From positions 1-7,041 of the forward strand of contig WRKK01000225.1 in the NCBI GenBank assembly GCA_009782245.1: DNA of 7,041 bases. Reading direction: 5' to 3'. The notes under the pieces are model-generated. The model was given only the letters and a program-made list of their open reading frames with translations. It did not search any database and was not told the origin of the DNA. A program made the position numbers and the translations under genes. Origin of the DNA: Defluviitaleaceae bacterium. Its GTDB lineage: Bacteria > Bacillota > Clostridia > Lachnospirales > WQUN01. Every line of letters begins with the position of its first letter. Within the stretch, counting starts at the first letter, position 1. Shown in pieces: positions 1-5,510 of this stretch.

Positions 1-59
1 CGGTCGCCCCTACAGGGACGCATATTGTAGGGGCGACCGTCCTCGGTCGCCCGTTGCCC

Positions 60-77
60 GCCTGTCGGCGGACAGGT
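60..77. repeat. Stand-alone hairpin module shared with copy B
   Basis: CCTGTC (61-66), loop GGCG (67-70) and GACAGG (71-76) form a perfect stem; G60 and T77 could add a wobble pair. The same module occurs at 6986-7003 with a compensating change in one base pair. Confidence 0.7.
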
Positions 78-268
78 AAAACCCCCAACACCAACAACAA
101 CGCCCCGCACGACAACGCCCCCCGTTGGTTGGGGACAAAACAATCGCCCGTTTGCCCTTTCTAAATTATGCGTTTGCCGAAAATGTAGGGGCGAAACCCG
201 TCCGCCGTAAGGGTGGCATTTCGCAGTGGGTTTCACAACGCCAACGGCACCCCCCGTTGGTTGGGAGC

Positions 269-324
269 AAAACGGGCGGAATGGTTGGGGAAAAACGGGC
301 GGAATGGTTGGGGAAAAACGGGCG
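269..324 (+). repeat. 23-bp tandem repeat, about 2.4 copies
   Basis: A 23-bp unit beginning AAAACGGGCGGAATGG is repeated exactly at 269-291 and 292-314. A third copy starts at 315 and merges after ten bases into the right arm of the 41-bp inverted repeat. A degenerate partial copy (GTTGGTTGGGAGC) precedes it at about 256-268. Confidence 0.85.
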
Positions 325-366
325 ACCGAGGACGGTCGCCCCTACAATATGCGTCCCCGTTCGCCC

Positions 367-396
367 GTTTTCCCATTTCGGGTTTTCCCATTTCGA
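367..396 (+). repeat. 15-bp tandem duplication
   Basis: The 14-mer GTTTTCCCATTTCG occurs at 367-380 and again at 382-395, a period of 15. It lies between the 41-bp inverted repeat and the last CGGTCGCCC motif of the island. Confidence 0.8.
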
Positions 397-430
397 ATAT
401 ACGCAGGGGACGGTCGCCCCCATAGCAACG

Positions 431-907
431 TTAATAAGGCAACCCAAAAAATTCCTGTCTATCCTGCAATTTGCCGCCGTCCGCCGAGTAACTTGGCACT
501 ATTTGTACGCCCTTAACCTTAAACGCATAATTATTGGCTTGCTTTAACTGGGCGGCATATTTTCCCGTTTTTAGGGCTTGTTTTAGTTGGGCGGCATCTA
601 AAATATCGGCTAGTGCATCGGCTAAATTGTCCGCATTTTCAACGTTTACACGCTCGTTGAAGATAATGTTGTACATTTTTTCGTTAAATTTTAAGATGTC
701 CAAGCCAATGTCAACCGCAAAAAACATTGCTTGAATACACAAATCTGTGTGGTACATTCCCGAATAATTTTTCGGGCGTTCGTATATTTCGCAGGGCTGC
801 CAAACTATTTCTAAATTGGGGTTATCGGGCAAAATTCCCAGCAAATTATTGTGCCCCTTAAAACAATACGGACAGTTGTAATCAAAAAATATTTCTAGCT
901 TTTTCAT
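431..907 (-). CDS. DsbA/FrnE-like thiol-disulfide oxidoreductase, possibly C-terminally shortened
   Basis: This is a 158-residue thioredoxin-fold protein. The N-terminal strand MKKLEIFFDY leads directly into a C-P-Y-C redox motif (residues 12-15). An alpha-helical insert spans roughly residues 50-130. The cis-proline loop is VPSY (Pro138). This order matches the DsbA family, including FrnE-like proteins that shuttle disulfides. No signal peptide is visible, so the protein is probably cytoplasmic. The start is supported by AGGAGG on the minus strand (914-919), 6 bases from ATG. Only about 20 residues follow the cis-proline, and the closing helix I would expect is not evident. The stop lies ten bases from the repeat island, so the 3' end may have been lost or replaced (inference). 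Residues 105-111 and 118-124 both read AAQLKQA, encoded by 22-base stretches (537-558, 576-597) that match at 19 positions. The physiological substrate is unknown. Confidence 0.8.
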   Translation of the reverse strand: MKKLEIFFDYNCPYCFKGHNNLLGILPDNPNLEIVWQPCEIYERPKNYSGMYHTDLCIQAMFFAVDIGLDILKFNEKMYNIIFNERVNVENADNLADALADILDAAQLKQALKTGKYAAQLKQANNYAFKVKGVQIVPSYSADGGKLQDRQEFFGLPY

Positions 908-952
908 AAAAATCCTCCTAAAATACTAAAATTAAAGTGGTGTGATAAAAAT

Positions 953-981
953 ATTATAGCAAATTTATTTGTGCAAATCAA
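953..981 (-). promoter_or_regulatory. Sigma-A-type promoter of the DsbA-like gene
   Basis: On the minus strand, TTGATT (976-981) is followed after 17 bases by a perfect TATAAT (953-958), preceded by TGC as an extended -10. The leader would be about 40 bases, reaching the AGGAGG at 914-919. It stands back-to-back with the plus-strand operon promoter. Confidence 0.7.
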
Positions 982-983
982 GG

Positions 984-1013
984 TTGAACACCGCTCGCTT
1001 TTTGTGCTATAAT
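984..1013 (+). promoter_or_regulatory. Sigma-A-type promoter of the glycan operon
   Basis: TTGAAC (984-989), an 18-base spacer and a perfect TATAAT (1008-1013) with an extended TGC just upstream. The leader is about 45 bases. Its -35 box is two bases from that of the divergent promoter, so one regulator bound here could affect both (inference). No riboswitch-like fold fits in so short a leader. Confidence 0.75.
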
Positions 1014-1053
1014 GTAAATGGAAGTTCGGAAACCGCACAAATCTAACTAAAAA

Positions 1054-1057
1054 GGGG
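1054..1057 (+). promoter_or_regulatory. Ribosome binding site supporting a TTG start
   Basis: GGGG within AAAGGGGAAAAC lies six bases before TTG at 1064. No ATG or GTG in frame nearby fits the conserved glycosyltransferase N-terminus (KKISVIIPIFN) as well, so the TTG start is accepted. Confidence 0.65.
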
Positions 1058-1063
1058 AAAACT

Positions 1064-2113
1064 TTGGACACAAAAAAAATATCCGTAATAATACCAATAT
1101 TTAATGTGGAGCAGCATATAAAAAAAGTTGCCGAAAGTCTTAAACAGCAGTATTTTACTGGTCTGGAAATAATTTTAGTGGACGATGGCAGCACGGATAA
1201 ATCCATTGAAACGGCTACAAAAATATTACACGGCTTGGACGTTACGGTGCTTACGCAAAAAAACACGGGCCCAGGCGGCGCGCGCAATAACGGAATTAAA
1301 GCGGCAAACGGCGAATATCTCATGTTTATTGATAGCGACGACTTTATTTTGGATAACGCACTATCCAACATTATCCACTTGATAAAAACCCAAAACCCTG
1401 ATATAATATTTGGGCGATATTTACGCTGGATTTCCGATACTGGCTTGATTTTGGATAAAACGGATAAATTAGACGAAAATATGAACGAAAACGAAACAGA
1501 AACGGAAACGGAAACGGAAAAATCCCACAAAAACGCCGCAATCACGATAGAGCATATACTAACTGTGTTCCCCGAACTTTCGTGGAATTCCGCTTGGCGA
1601 TACATCTGCAAACGCAGTTTTATACTGCAAAATAACCTTTTTTTCAACGATACAATGTACTGCGAAGATATGAAATGGGTGCTAGAATTATTAGCCGCCG
1701 CCGAACAAAAAAAGGCGAAATTTGCCTTTTTGCAACAGCCTTTTTACGTCTACAACTACCGCCGCCCAGATTCCATTATGAACGCACACTCGCCAAAACG
1801 CTTGCTAGACCTTAACATCATAATGGCAGAATTTTTGCAGATACACCAAAACCGCCCAGCCATCTGCCGAGAACTTGTTTGGCAATCATTTTACTACATA
1901 AACGAATATTGCCAGTTTAGCAAGCCAGAACGCCAACAAATTTACGACCACTATAAAAAAGTTTTGCCCTTGTATAAATTGTCAAAAAGCCCGTTTTACA
2001 GCCTTGTTGGCAGGTTAAACACGCCGTTTTTGTTTTATGTGCTGTCGTGGGTGTTGTCAACCATAAAAAATGCCCGCCGTGCGGTATTATACCGAGGTAA
2101 AAAAAATGATTGA
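1064..2113 (+). CDS. Family 2 glycosyltransferase (first of two)
   Basis: A 349-residue protein with a GT-A fold domain of family 2. It opens with ISVIIPIFN (6-14), then VDDGSTD (39-45) for nucleotide binding, GPGGARNNG (69-77), the metal-binding FIDSDD (88-93) and a later C-E-D (200-202) likely to hold the catalytic base. These features match inverting transferases that move a sugar from a nucleotide sugar to a growing cell-surface glycan on the cytoplasmic side of the membrane. Sugar and acceptor cannot be told from the sequence. Residues 137-153 are a low-complexity segment (ENETETETETEK) that is not part of the usual fold and comes from a hexanucleotide repeat. The C-terminus is basic and aromatic and may touch the membrane. 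Translation starts at TTG. It is the first gene of the operon and overlaps the next by 8 bp. Confidence 0.9.
   Translation: MDTKKISVIIPIFNVEQHIKKVAESLKQQYFTGLEIILVDDGSTDKSIETATKILHGLDVTVLTQKNTGPGGARNNGIKAANGEYLMFIDSDDFILDNALSNIIHLIKTQNPDIIFGRYLRWISDTGLILDKTDKLDENMNENETETETETEKSHKNAAITIEHILTVFPELSWNSAWRYICKRSFILQNNLFFNDTMYCEDMKWVLELLAAAEQKKAKFAFLQQPFYVYNYRRPDSIMNAHSPKRLLDLNIIMAEFLQIHQNRPAICRELVWQSFYYINEYCQFSKPERQQIYDHYKKVLPLYKLSKSPFYSLVGRLNTPFLFYVLSWVLSTIKNARRAVLYRGKKND
1485..1521 (+). repeat. In-frame hexanucleotide repeat within the first glycosyltransferase
   Basis: Imperfect repeats of a six-base unit (GAAACG/GAAAAC/GAAACA) encode alternating Glu and Thr/Asn. The last three GAAACG-type units are identical. 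Because the unit is six bases, gain or loss of a copy changes length without breaking the frame. Confidence 0.8.
2094..2097 (+). promoter_or_regulatory. Ribosome binding site choosing the ATG at 2106
   Basis: GAGG lies eight bases before ATG 2106. The upstream in-frame ATG at 2070 has no such site and would add twelve residues with no family counterpart. The site is inside the 3' end of the preceding gene, consistent with translational coupling. Confidence 0.7.
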
Positions 2114-2141
2114 AATGATGGAAATGATTGATGTGATTAGC
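2106..2141 (+). repeat. Nonamer repeat at the second glycosyltransferase start
   Basis: Four related 9-base units (ATGATTGAA, ATGATGGAA, ATGATTGAT, GTGATTAGC) run from the start codon. They place in-frame ATG codons at 2106, 2115, 2118 and 2124. Confidence 0.7.
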
Positions 2142-3215
2142 GTGATAGTTCCCGTGTATAACGCCGAAAAACACCTTGAAAACTGCATTTGCAGCATTGT
2201 AAACCAAACTTACAAAAATTTGGAAATTATACTTGTAAACGACGGCTCGGCGGACGACAGCGGAAAAATTTGCGATAACTTCGCAAAAATAGACAGCCGC
2301 ATAAAAGTTATTCACAAAGAAAACGGCGGCGTAAGTTCCGCCAGAAACAAGGGAATAGATGCGGCAACGGGCGATTGGCTAGGTTTTGTGGATTCGGACG
2401 ATATTATAGACAGCACAATGTACGAAACGCTACTAAACGCCGCCGTTGCGGGAAAAACCAAACTTTCCATATGCGGTTTTGTCCGCAGTTTTGATAGCGG
2501 TTACAAAGAAGTCCGCACCTGCCCAGAAATTCCGCCAATAATAACTTGCAAGCAAGCACTAACCTACATCATCAGCGACCGCTATTTTGAGGGATTTATG
2601 TGCAATAAATTGTTCCACAAAACTTTGTTTACTGAATTTACTGAACAAAACAAGCCCAAAAACAGGCTTGCTACCGATTTGCACGTTTGCGAAGATTTGT
2701 TACTTATTATACAAATTATCTTGCAAATGGCGGAAAAATCCGAAAAAAGCGAAGAAAACGAAAAAAGCGAAAAAAACAAAATAAGTTACACGCCGCAAGC
2801 CTTGTATGATTACATTGTGCGGACAGAAAGCGCGGTAAACTCTATCAGCGAAAAACGCCTAACGGACATAACCGCCCGAGAACGCATTATCACGCTACTT
2901 TCGCAATATTCGGCAAAATTAGGGCAATCAGCAAAATCCCGTTATACAGATGCAATTATCGGCATTATGTATTTGGCGGTTTGTAGCGAAAATCACGAAA
3001 ACTACGATTATTTGCCAGCATTACGCAAAAAAGCCCGCAAATATCTACATATATACCTATTCGCAACAGATATAGCCCTCCGCATGAAAATACGCAACTT
3101 AACTATTTTGCTTGCACCAAAACTAAGTTACAAACTTTGGCAAACGGCAAAAAAATATTTTAACATAACGTGGTACAAAGAACTGAAAAATCAAAAAAAG
3201 GCTGAAAAAGGCTGA
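2106..3215 (+). CDS. Family 2 glycosyltransferase (second of two)
   Basis: With the start at 2106 this is a 369-residue family 2 glycosyltransferase. Motifs in order are ISVIVPVYN (11-19), VNDGSADDS (44-52), GGVSSARNKG (74-83), FVDSDD (94-99) and HVCED (193-197), the last containing the probable catalytic acid pair. Family membership is clear; donor and acceptor are not known. A Lys/Ser/Glu-rich low-complexity insert (about 209-225) interrupts the segment after the ED motif, where relatives usually run from a helix directly into an I-S-Y type strand. The start overlaps the stop of the preceding gene in ATGATTGA, suggesting coupled translation. The first residues (MIEMMEMID) come from a nonamer repeat with several in-frame ATG codons, so the exact start is uncertain by up to six residues. 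The stop falls inside a 10-bp tandem duplication. Confidence 0.9.
   Translation: MIEMMEMIDVISVIVPVYNAEKHLENCICSIVNQTYKNLEIILVNDGSADDSGKICDNFAKIDSRIKVIHKENGGVSSARNKGIDAATGDWLGFVDSDDIIDSTMYETLLNAAVAGKTKLSICGFVRSFDSGYKEVRTCPEIPPIITCKQALTYIISDRYFEGFMCNKLFHKTLFTEFTEQNKPKNRLATDLHVCEDLLLIIQIILQMAEKSEKSEENEKSEKNKISYTPQALYDYIVRTESAVNSISEKRLTDITARERIITLLSQYSAKLGQSAKSRYTDAIIGIMYLAVCSENHENYDYLPALRKKARKYLHIYLFATDIALRMKIRNLTILLAPKLSYKLWQTAKKYFNITWYKELKNQKKAEKG
2733..2780 (+). repeat. In-frame A-rich repeat encoding a Lys/Ser/Glu insert
   Basis: Imperfect 6- to 12-base units based on GAAAAAAGC and GAAAAAAAC encode EKSEKSEENEKSEKNK within the second glycosyltransferase. The frame is kept throughout. Confidence 0.75.
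3195..3214 (+). repeat. 10-bp tandem duplication at the stop of the second glycosyltransferase
   Basis: AAAAAGGCTG occurs at 3195-3204 and 3205-3214. Ten is not a multiple of three, so the second copy is read in another frame and supplies the TGA stop at 3213-3215. Confidence 0.85.
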
Positions 3216-3241
3216 AACAGTACCACACGAAAGGGAAAAAA

Positions 3242-4054
3242 ATGGTTACAACGCAAAAAAACACTAGAAACGGTTTAGTTTCGCAGATAAAATTGCGCAT
3301 AGAGACTTACAACTTTTTATTTGTGGAACTTGTAAAACGTGATTTCAAGAAAAAATATAAGCGGACAAGTTTGGGCATTTTATGGAGTTTGCTTAGTCCG
3401 CTGTTGCACCTGTTGGTTATGATGTTGGTTTTTACGCAATTTTTTGGCAGAGATACGCCGCACTTTTTAATACACGTTTTTTCTGGGCTAAAAGTGTTCC
3501 AATATTTTACAGAATCCACCAACGGCGGTATGTCTTCGCTGGTTAGCAACGCTGGCATAATATCCAAAATACGAGCGCCAAAATATTTGTTTTTGCTGTC
3601 CAAAAATGTCTCCAGCTTTGTAAGTTTTATTTTGACGATGTGTATATTTTTTATTTTTGTTGCAATAGACGGTATTCCGTTTAGCCCACGGTTTTTTTTG
3701 CTGATTTATCCTGTAATAACGCTAACTTTGTTTAATATCGGCGTTGGGCTGATACTTTCGGCAATGTTTGTATTTTTTAAGGATATTCAGTATTTGTACG
3801 AAATTTTTACACGGCTGGTAATGTTTATGTCGGCTATATTTTGGCCTGTTGAAAGCCTTTCGCCCAGAATGCAGCAGTTGTTTTTGCTAAATCCAATATT
3901 TACGCATATTCATTATTTTAGGCTGGTGGTAATTCATGGGCTAACGCCGTCAATCAATGTACATTTGATTATGCTGATTTATCCTACAGTTGCGTTGCTG
4001 TTAGGCGGCTATGTTTACAAAAAATACAGCGATCGGTTTATTTATCATATGTAG
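3242..4054 (+). CDS. ABC-2 type polysaccharide / teichoic acid export permease (Wzm/TagG-like)
   Basis: A 270-residue integral membrane protein. The amphipathic N-terminus contains LVKRDFKKKYKRTSLGILWS (about 30-49), the typical entry to the first membrane segment in Wzm/TagG/KpsM-type permeases. About six hydrophobic segments follow, at roughly 48-68, 78-92, 118-141, 151-176, 185-203 and 241-258, and the protein ends in a short basic tail (KKYSDRF). The length is usual for the family. Such permeases form a channel with two copies of the ATPase encoded next door and move a lipid-linked glycan across the cytoplasmic membrane. GAAAGGG lies five to six bases before the ATG. The substrate cannot be settled by sequence; the glycerol-3-phosphate cytidylyltransferase downstream favours a teichoic-acid-like or glycerol-phosphate-bearing glycan over a plain O-antigen-type chain (inference). 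Confidence 0.9.
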   Translation: MVTTQKNTRNGLVSQIKLRIETYNFLFVELVKRDFKKKYKRTSLGILWSLLSPLLHLLVMMLVFTQFFGRDTPHFLIHVFSGLKVFQYFTESTNGGMSSLVSNAGIISKIRAPKYLFLLSKNVSSFVSFILTMCIFFIFVAIDGIPFSPRFFLLIYPVITLTLFNIGVGLILSAMFVFFKDIQYLYEIFTRLVMFMSAIFWPVESLSPRMQQLFLLNPIFTHIHYFRLVVIHGLTPSINVHLIMLIYPTVALLLGGYVYKKYSDRFIYHM

Positions 4055-4058
4055 GAGG
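4053..4058 (+). promoter_or_regulatory. AGGAGG ribosome binding site overlapping a stop codon and serving a TTG start
   Basis: AGGAGG begins inside the TAG stop (4052-4054) of the permease gene and lies seven bases before TTG 4066. This supports the TTG start of the ATPase and close coupling of the two transporter subunits. Confidence 0.8.
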
Positions 4059-4065
4059 TGCGAAT

Positions 4066-4809
4066 TTGGCTGTTATTTTAGATGCAAAAAATATTTCTAT
4101 CCGCTACATGATAGGCGATTACAGGGATCTTGGTATTAAAGATTACGTTATCCAAAAATTGCGCGGCGAGTATAAAATGCAGGAATTTTGGGCGGTGCGC
4201 AATGTAAGTTTTCAGTTAAACGACGGCGATTTTTTGGGGATAATTGGCAAAAATGGCGCGGGAAAATCCACACTATTAAAGGCGGTGGCTGGCATAATGC
4301 AACCCACCGAGGGCTCTTTGGCGGTAAAAAAGCAAATTACCGCATTGTTAGAACTAGGCACGGGCTTTGACGGCGATATGACCGTTCGTGAAAATATATT
4401 TTTGCGTGGTGCAATTTTGGGCTACACACGGGCATTTATGAACGTGGCGTACGGCGGCATTGTTGCCTTTTCCGAACTAGAAGAATTTGTCGACCGTCCG
4501 CTAAAGCACTTGTCTTCTGGCATGAAAGGGCGGCTGGCTTTTTCTGTTGCTTGCCTTGTAAAGCCCGAAATTTTAATATTAGACGAAGTTTTAGCCGCTG
4601 GCGATGCCTCGTTCAAAAAAAAGAGCGAGGCAAAAATGATGGAGATTCTCAACTCGGGTGTGTCAACCATTTTTGTATCGCATTCGCTGGCATCTGTTAA
4701 AAGTATGTGCAACAAGGTTTTGTGGTTGCACAAAGGCCAGCAAATGGCGTTTGGCGAAACCGCCGAAATTTGCGATATGTACACAAAATTTATAGACGAG
4801 GGAAATTAA
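4066..4809 (+). CDS. Polysaccharide / teichoic acid export ABC ATPase (Wzt/TagH-like)
   Basis: A 247-residue nucleotide-binding subunit of the exporter. Visible motifs are Walker A GKNGAGKS (61-68), signature LSSGM (149-153), Walker B ILILDE (169-174), D-loop AAGD (177-180) and the switch histidine in SHS (His206). The N-terminal region before Walker A (ISIRYMIGDYRDLGIKDY, then a short basic segment) and the VRENIFLRG stretch (107-115) are typical of the Wzt/TagH/KpsT branch rather than of importers. The protein stops soon after the ATPase domain, so it lacks the C-terminal carbohydrate-binding domain of some Wzt proteins; substrate choice is therefore not by that route. It starts with TTG, eleven bases after the permease stop. 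Its own stop lies in a 13-bp tandem duplication. It should act at the inner membrane face with the 3242-4054 permease. Confidence 0.92.
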   Translation: MAVILDAKNISIRYMIGDYRDLGIKDYVIQKLRGEYKMQEFWAVRNVSFQLNDGDFLGIIGKNGAGKSTLLKAVAGIMQPTEGSLAVKKQITALLELGTGFDGDMTVRENIFLRGAILGYTRAFMNVAYGGIVAFSELEEFVDRPLKHLSSGMKGRLAFSVACLVKPEILILDEVLAAGDASFKKKSEAKMMEILNSGVSTIFVSHSLASVKSMCNKVLWLHKGQQMAFGETAEICDMYTKFIDEGN

Positions 4810-4823
4810 AGAGGGAAATTAAA
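4798..4823 (+). repeat. 13-bp tandem duplication at the ATPase/tagD junction
   Basis: GAGGGAAATTAAA occurs at 4798-4810 and exactly again at 4811-4823. The first copy carries the TAA stop of the ATPase gene. The second lengthens the spacer before the tagD ribosome binding site. Confidence 0.9.
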
Positions 4824-4834
4824 AAGGAGACAAA

Positions 4835-5236
4835 ATGGAACGAGTTATAACATACGGCACGTACGATTTACTGCATTACGGGCATATTCACTTATTGCGG
4901 CGCGCGCGGGCTTTGGGCGATTATTTAGTCGTGGCGTTGTCAACCGACGAATTTAACAAGGTTGAAAAAAACAAAATTTGCTATTTTTCCTACGAACAGC
5001 GAAAACTACTGCTAGAATCCATAAGATACGTAGATTTGGTTGTGCCAGAAACTTGTTGGGAGCAAAAAATAACCGACATAAAAAAATACGAAATTACAAC
5101 CTTTACAATGGGCGATGACTGGGTTGGTAAATTTGACTTCCTGCAAGAACACGGCTGCAAAGTAGAATACTTGCCCCGCACACCAGAAATATCTAGCACA
5201 CAAATAAAACATGATTTTGGCGAAAATAACAATTAG
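4835..5236 (+). CDS. tagD: Glycerol-3-phosphate cytidylyltransferase
   Basis: A 133-residue nucleotidyltransferase that makes CDP-glycerol from CTP and sn-glycerol 3-phosphate, releasing pyrophosphate, in the cytoplasm. The nucleotide-binding motif is GTYDLLHYGH (8-17), with H-Y-G-H as the HxGH signature. The segments LGDYLVVALSTDEFN, SYEQRKLLLESIRYVD and MGDDWVGKFDFL, and the C-terminal RTPEISSTQIK (115-125), follow Bacillus subtilis TagD as I remember it, and the length is nearly the same. AGGAGA (4825-4830) precedes the ATG by four bases. CDP-glycerol normally feeds CDP-glycerol glycerophosphotransferases of wall teichoic acid or glycerol-phosphate-modified polysaccharides. No such transferase is in the window, so the user of the product is presumably encoded elsewhere. 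Gene order with the exporter points to the same glycan pathway. It is the last gene before the hairpin repeat. Confidence 0.93.
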   Translation: MERVITYGTYDLLHYGHIHLLRRARALGDYLVVALSTDEFNKVEKNKICYFSYEQRKLLLESIRYVDLVVPETCWEQKITDIKKYEITTFTMGDDWVGKFDFLQEHGCKVEYLPRTPEISSTQIKHDFGENNN

Positions 5237-5241
5237 CAAAA

Positions 5242-5333
5242 CATTAAAACCGTGGGCGCTGCCCACACCCGCAAGGGGCGCTGCCCCTTGACCCCGCAAG
5301 GAGCGCGCCCCTTGACCCGCTAAAATTTTAATG
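5242..5333 (+). repeat. Multi-hairpin repeat after tagD, possible terminator (copy A)
   Basis: The outer arms CATTAAAA (5242-5249) and TTTTAATG (5326-5333) pair perfectly. Inside are GTGGGC-GCT-GCCCAC (5252-5266), CAAGGGGC-GCT-GCCCCTTG (5272-5290) and a weaker CAAGG...CCTTG hairpin (5297-5314). A short T run (5335-5339) follows the outer arm, so the structure could end transcription of the operon, though it is not a textbook intrinsic terminator. Bases 5291-5324 are identical to 7006-7039 behind cotH. Confidence 0.8.
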
Positions 5334-5418
5334 GTTTTTGGTGGTAAGTTTATGATGTAGTGGTTAAGTTTGTAGCGGTTTTTTCGTAGGGGCAAGATAA
5401 TATTTTGACGGACGGGTA

Positions 5419-5441
5419 GGCGGGACGGTCGCCCGTCCGCC
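5419..5441. repeat. GC-rich hairpin related to the left-end repeat island
   Basis: The arm at 5419-5428 pairs with 5433-5441, with one bulged G and the loop TCGC. It contains the CGGTCGCCC 9-mer (5426-5434) found six times in bases 1-421. A nearby GTAGGGGC (5386-5393) resembles the TGTAGGGGCGA segments at 26-36 and 184-194. It sits about 70 bases upstream of the cotH -10 box. Confidence 0.65.
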
Positions 5442-5510
5442 CATTCCGATGTCGCCCGTCGGCAAGCAGCCCAAATTTTTAATATTTTTGTATCAAATTA
5501 ACGCAAGTTG

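Larger units (their letters stand above)
15..357. mobile_element. Possible MITE-like element bounded by 41-bp perfect inverted repeats
   Basis: Bases 15-55 are the exact reverse complement of 317-357. The arms are 41 bp and enclose about 260 bp with no transposase frame. I see no clear target-site duplication: the left flank ends in CTACA and the right flank begins CGTTC. The left arm also lies inside a larger palindrome (1-39) whose outer arm is missing beyond 357. The pair may therefore be two opposite-facing copies of one repeat, the right one truncated, rather than the ends of a single element. Confidence 0.35.
1..421. repeat. GC-rich repeat island, no credible gene
   Basis: This stretch is built from short palindromic and tandem repeats. 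The 9-mer CGGTCGCCC or its complement occurs at 1-9, 31-39, 44-52, 320-328, 333-341 and 411-419, and once more far away at 5426-5434. Bases 1-14 pair perfectly with 26-39, leaving an 11-base loop. Bases 31-39 pair with 44-52. A near-identical stretch of about 24 bases recurs directly at 118-142 and 250-274. Open frames cross the island on both strands, but their translations are proline-, arginine- and glycine-rich and simply follow the repeats, and none has a good ribosome binding site. No transposase is present. The island may be an accumulation of REP-like or MITE-like elements (inference). Confidence 0.8.

Noticed and set aside
256..324. CRISPR-like array
   Set aside because: The units are contiguous 23-bp tandem repeats without unique spacers, and no cas genes are nearby.
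125..547. Open reading frames on both strands over the left repeat island
   Set aside because: They follow repeat units, have biased Pro/Arg/Gly composition, lack good ribosome binding sites, and one runs antisense into the thiol-disulfide gene.
1014..1063. Riboswitch or attenuator in the operon leader
   Set aside because: The leader is only about 45 bases, A-rich, and shows no stable hairpin.
904..1647. Long minus-strand open frame opposite the first glycosyltransferase
   Set aside because: It is antisense to a clearly conserved family 2 glycosyltransferase, has Ser/Phe-rich shadow composition and covers the divergent promoters.
2070..2105. Upstream ATG at 2070 as start of the second glycosyltransferase
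   Set aside because: It lacks a ribosome binding site and adds residues not expected in the family, whereas ATG 2106 has GAGG at the right distance and overlaps the preceding stop.
1917..2315. Minus-strand open frame across the glycosyltransferase junction
   Set aside because: Its His/Asn/Phe-rich sequence is the complement of the nonamer repeat and conserved motifs; it has no independent support.
4422..4784. Minus-strand open frame opposite the ATPase gene
   Set aside because: It is a shadow of the ABC ATPase, whose Walker and signature motifs lie on the plus strand.
5012..5395. Minus-strand open frame across the end of tagD and the hairpin repeat
   Set aside because: It spans a clear TagD coding region and a multi-hairpin repeat; its composition follows the palindromes.
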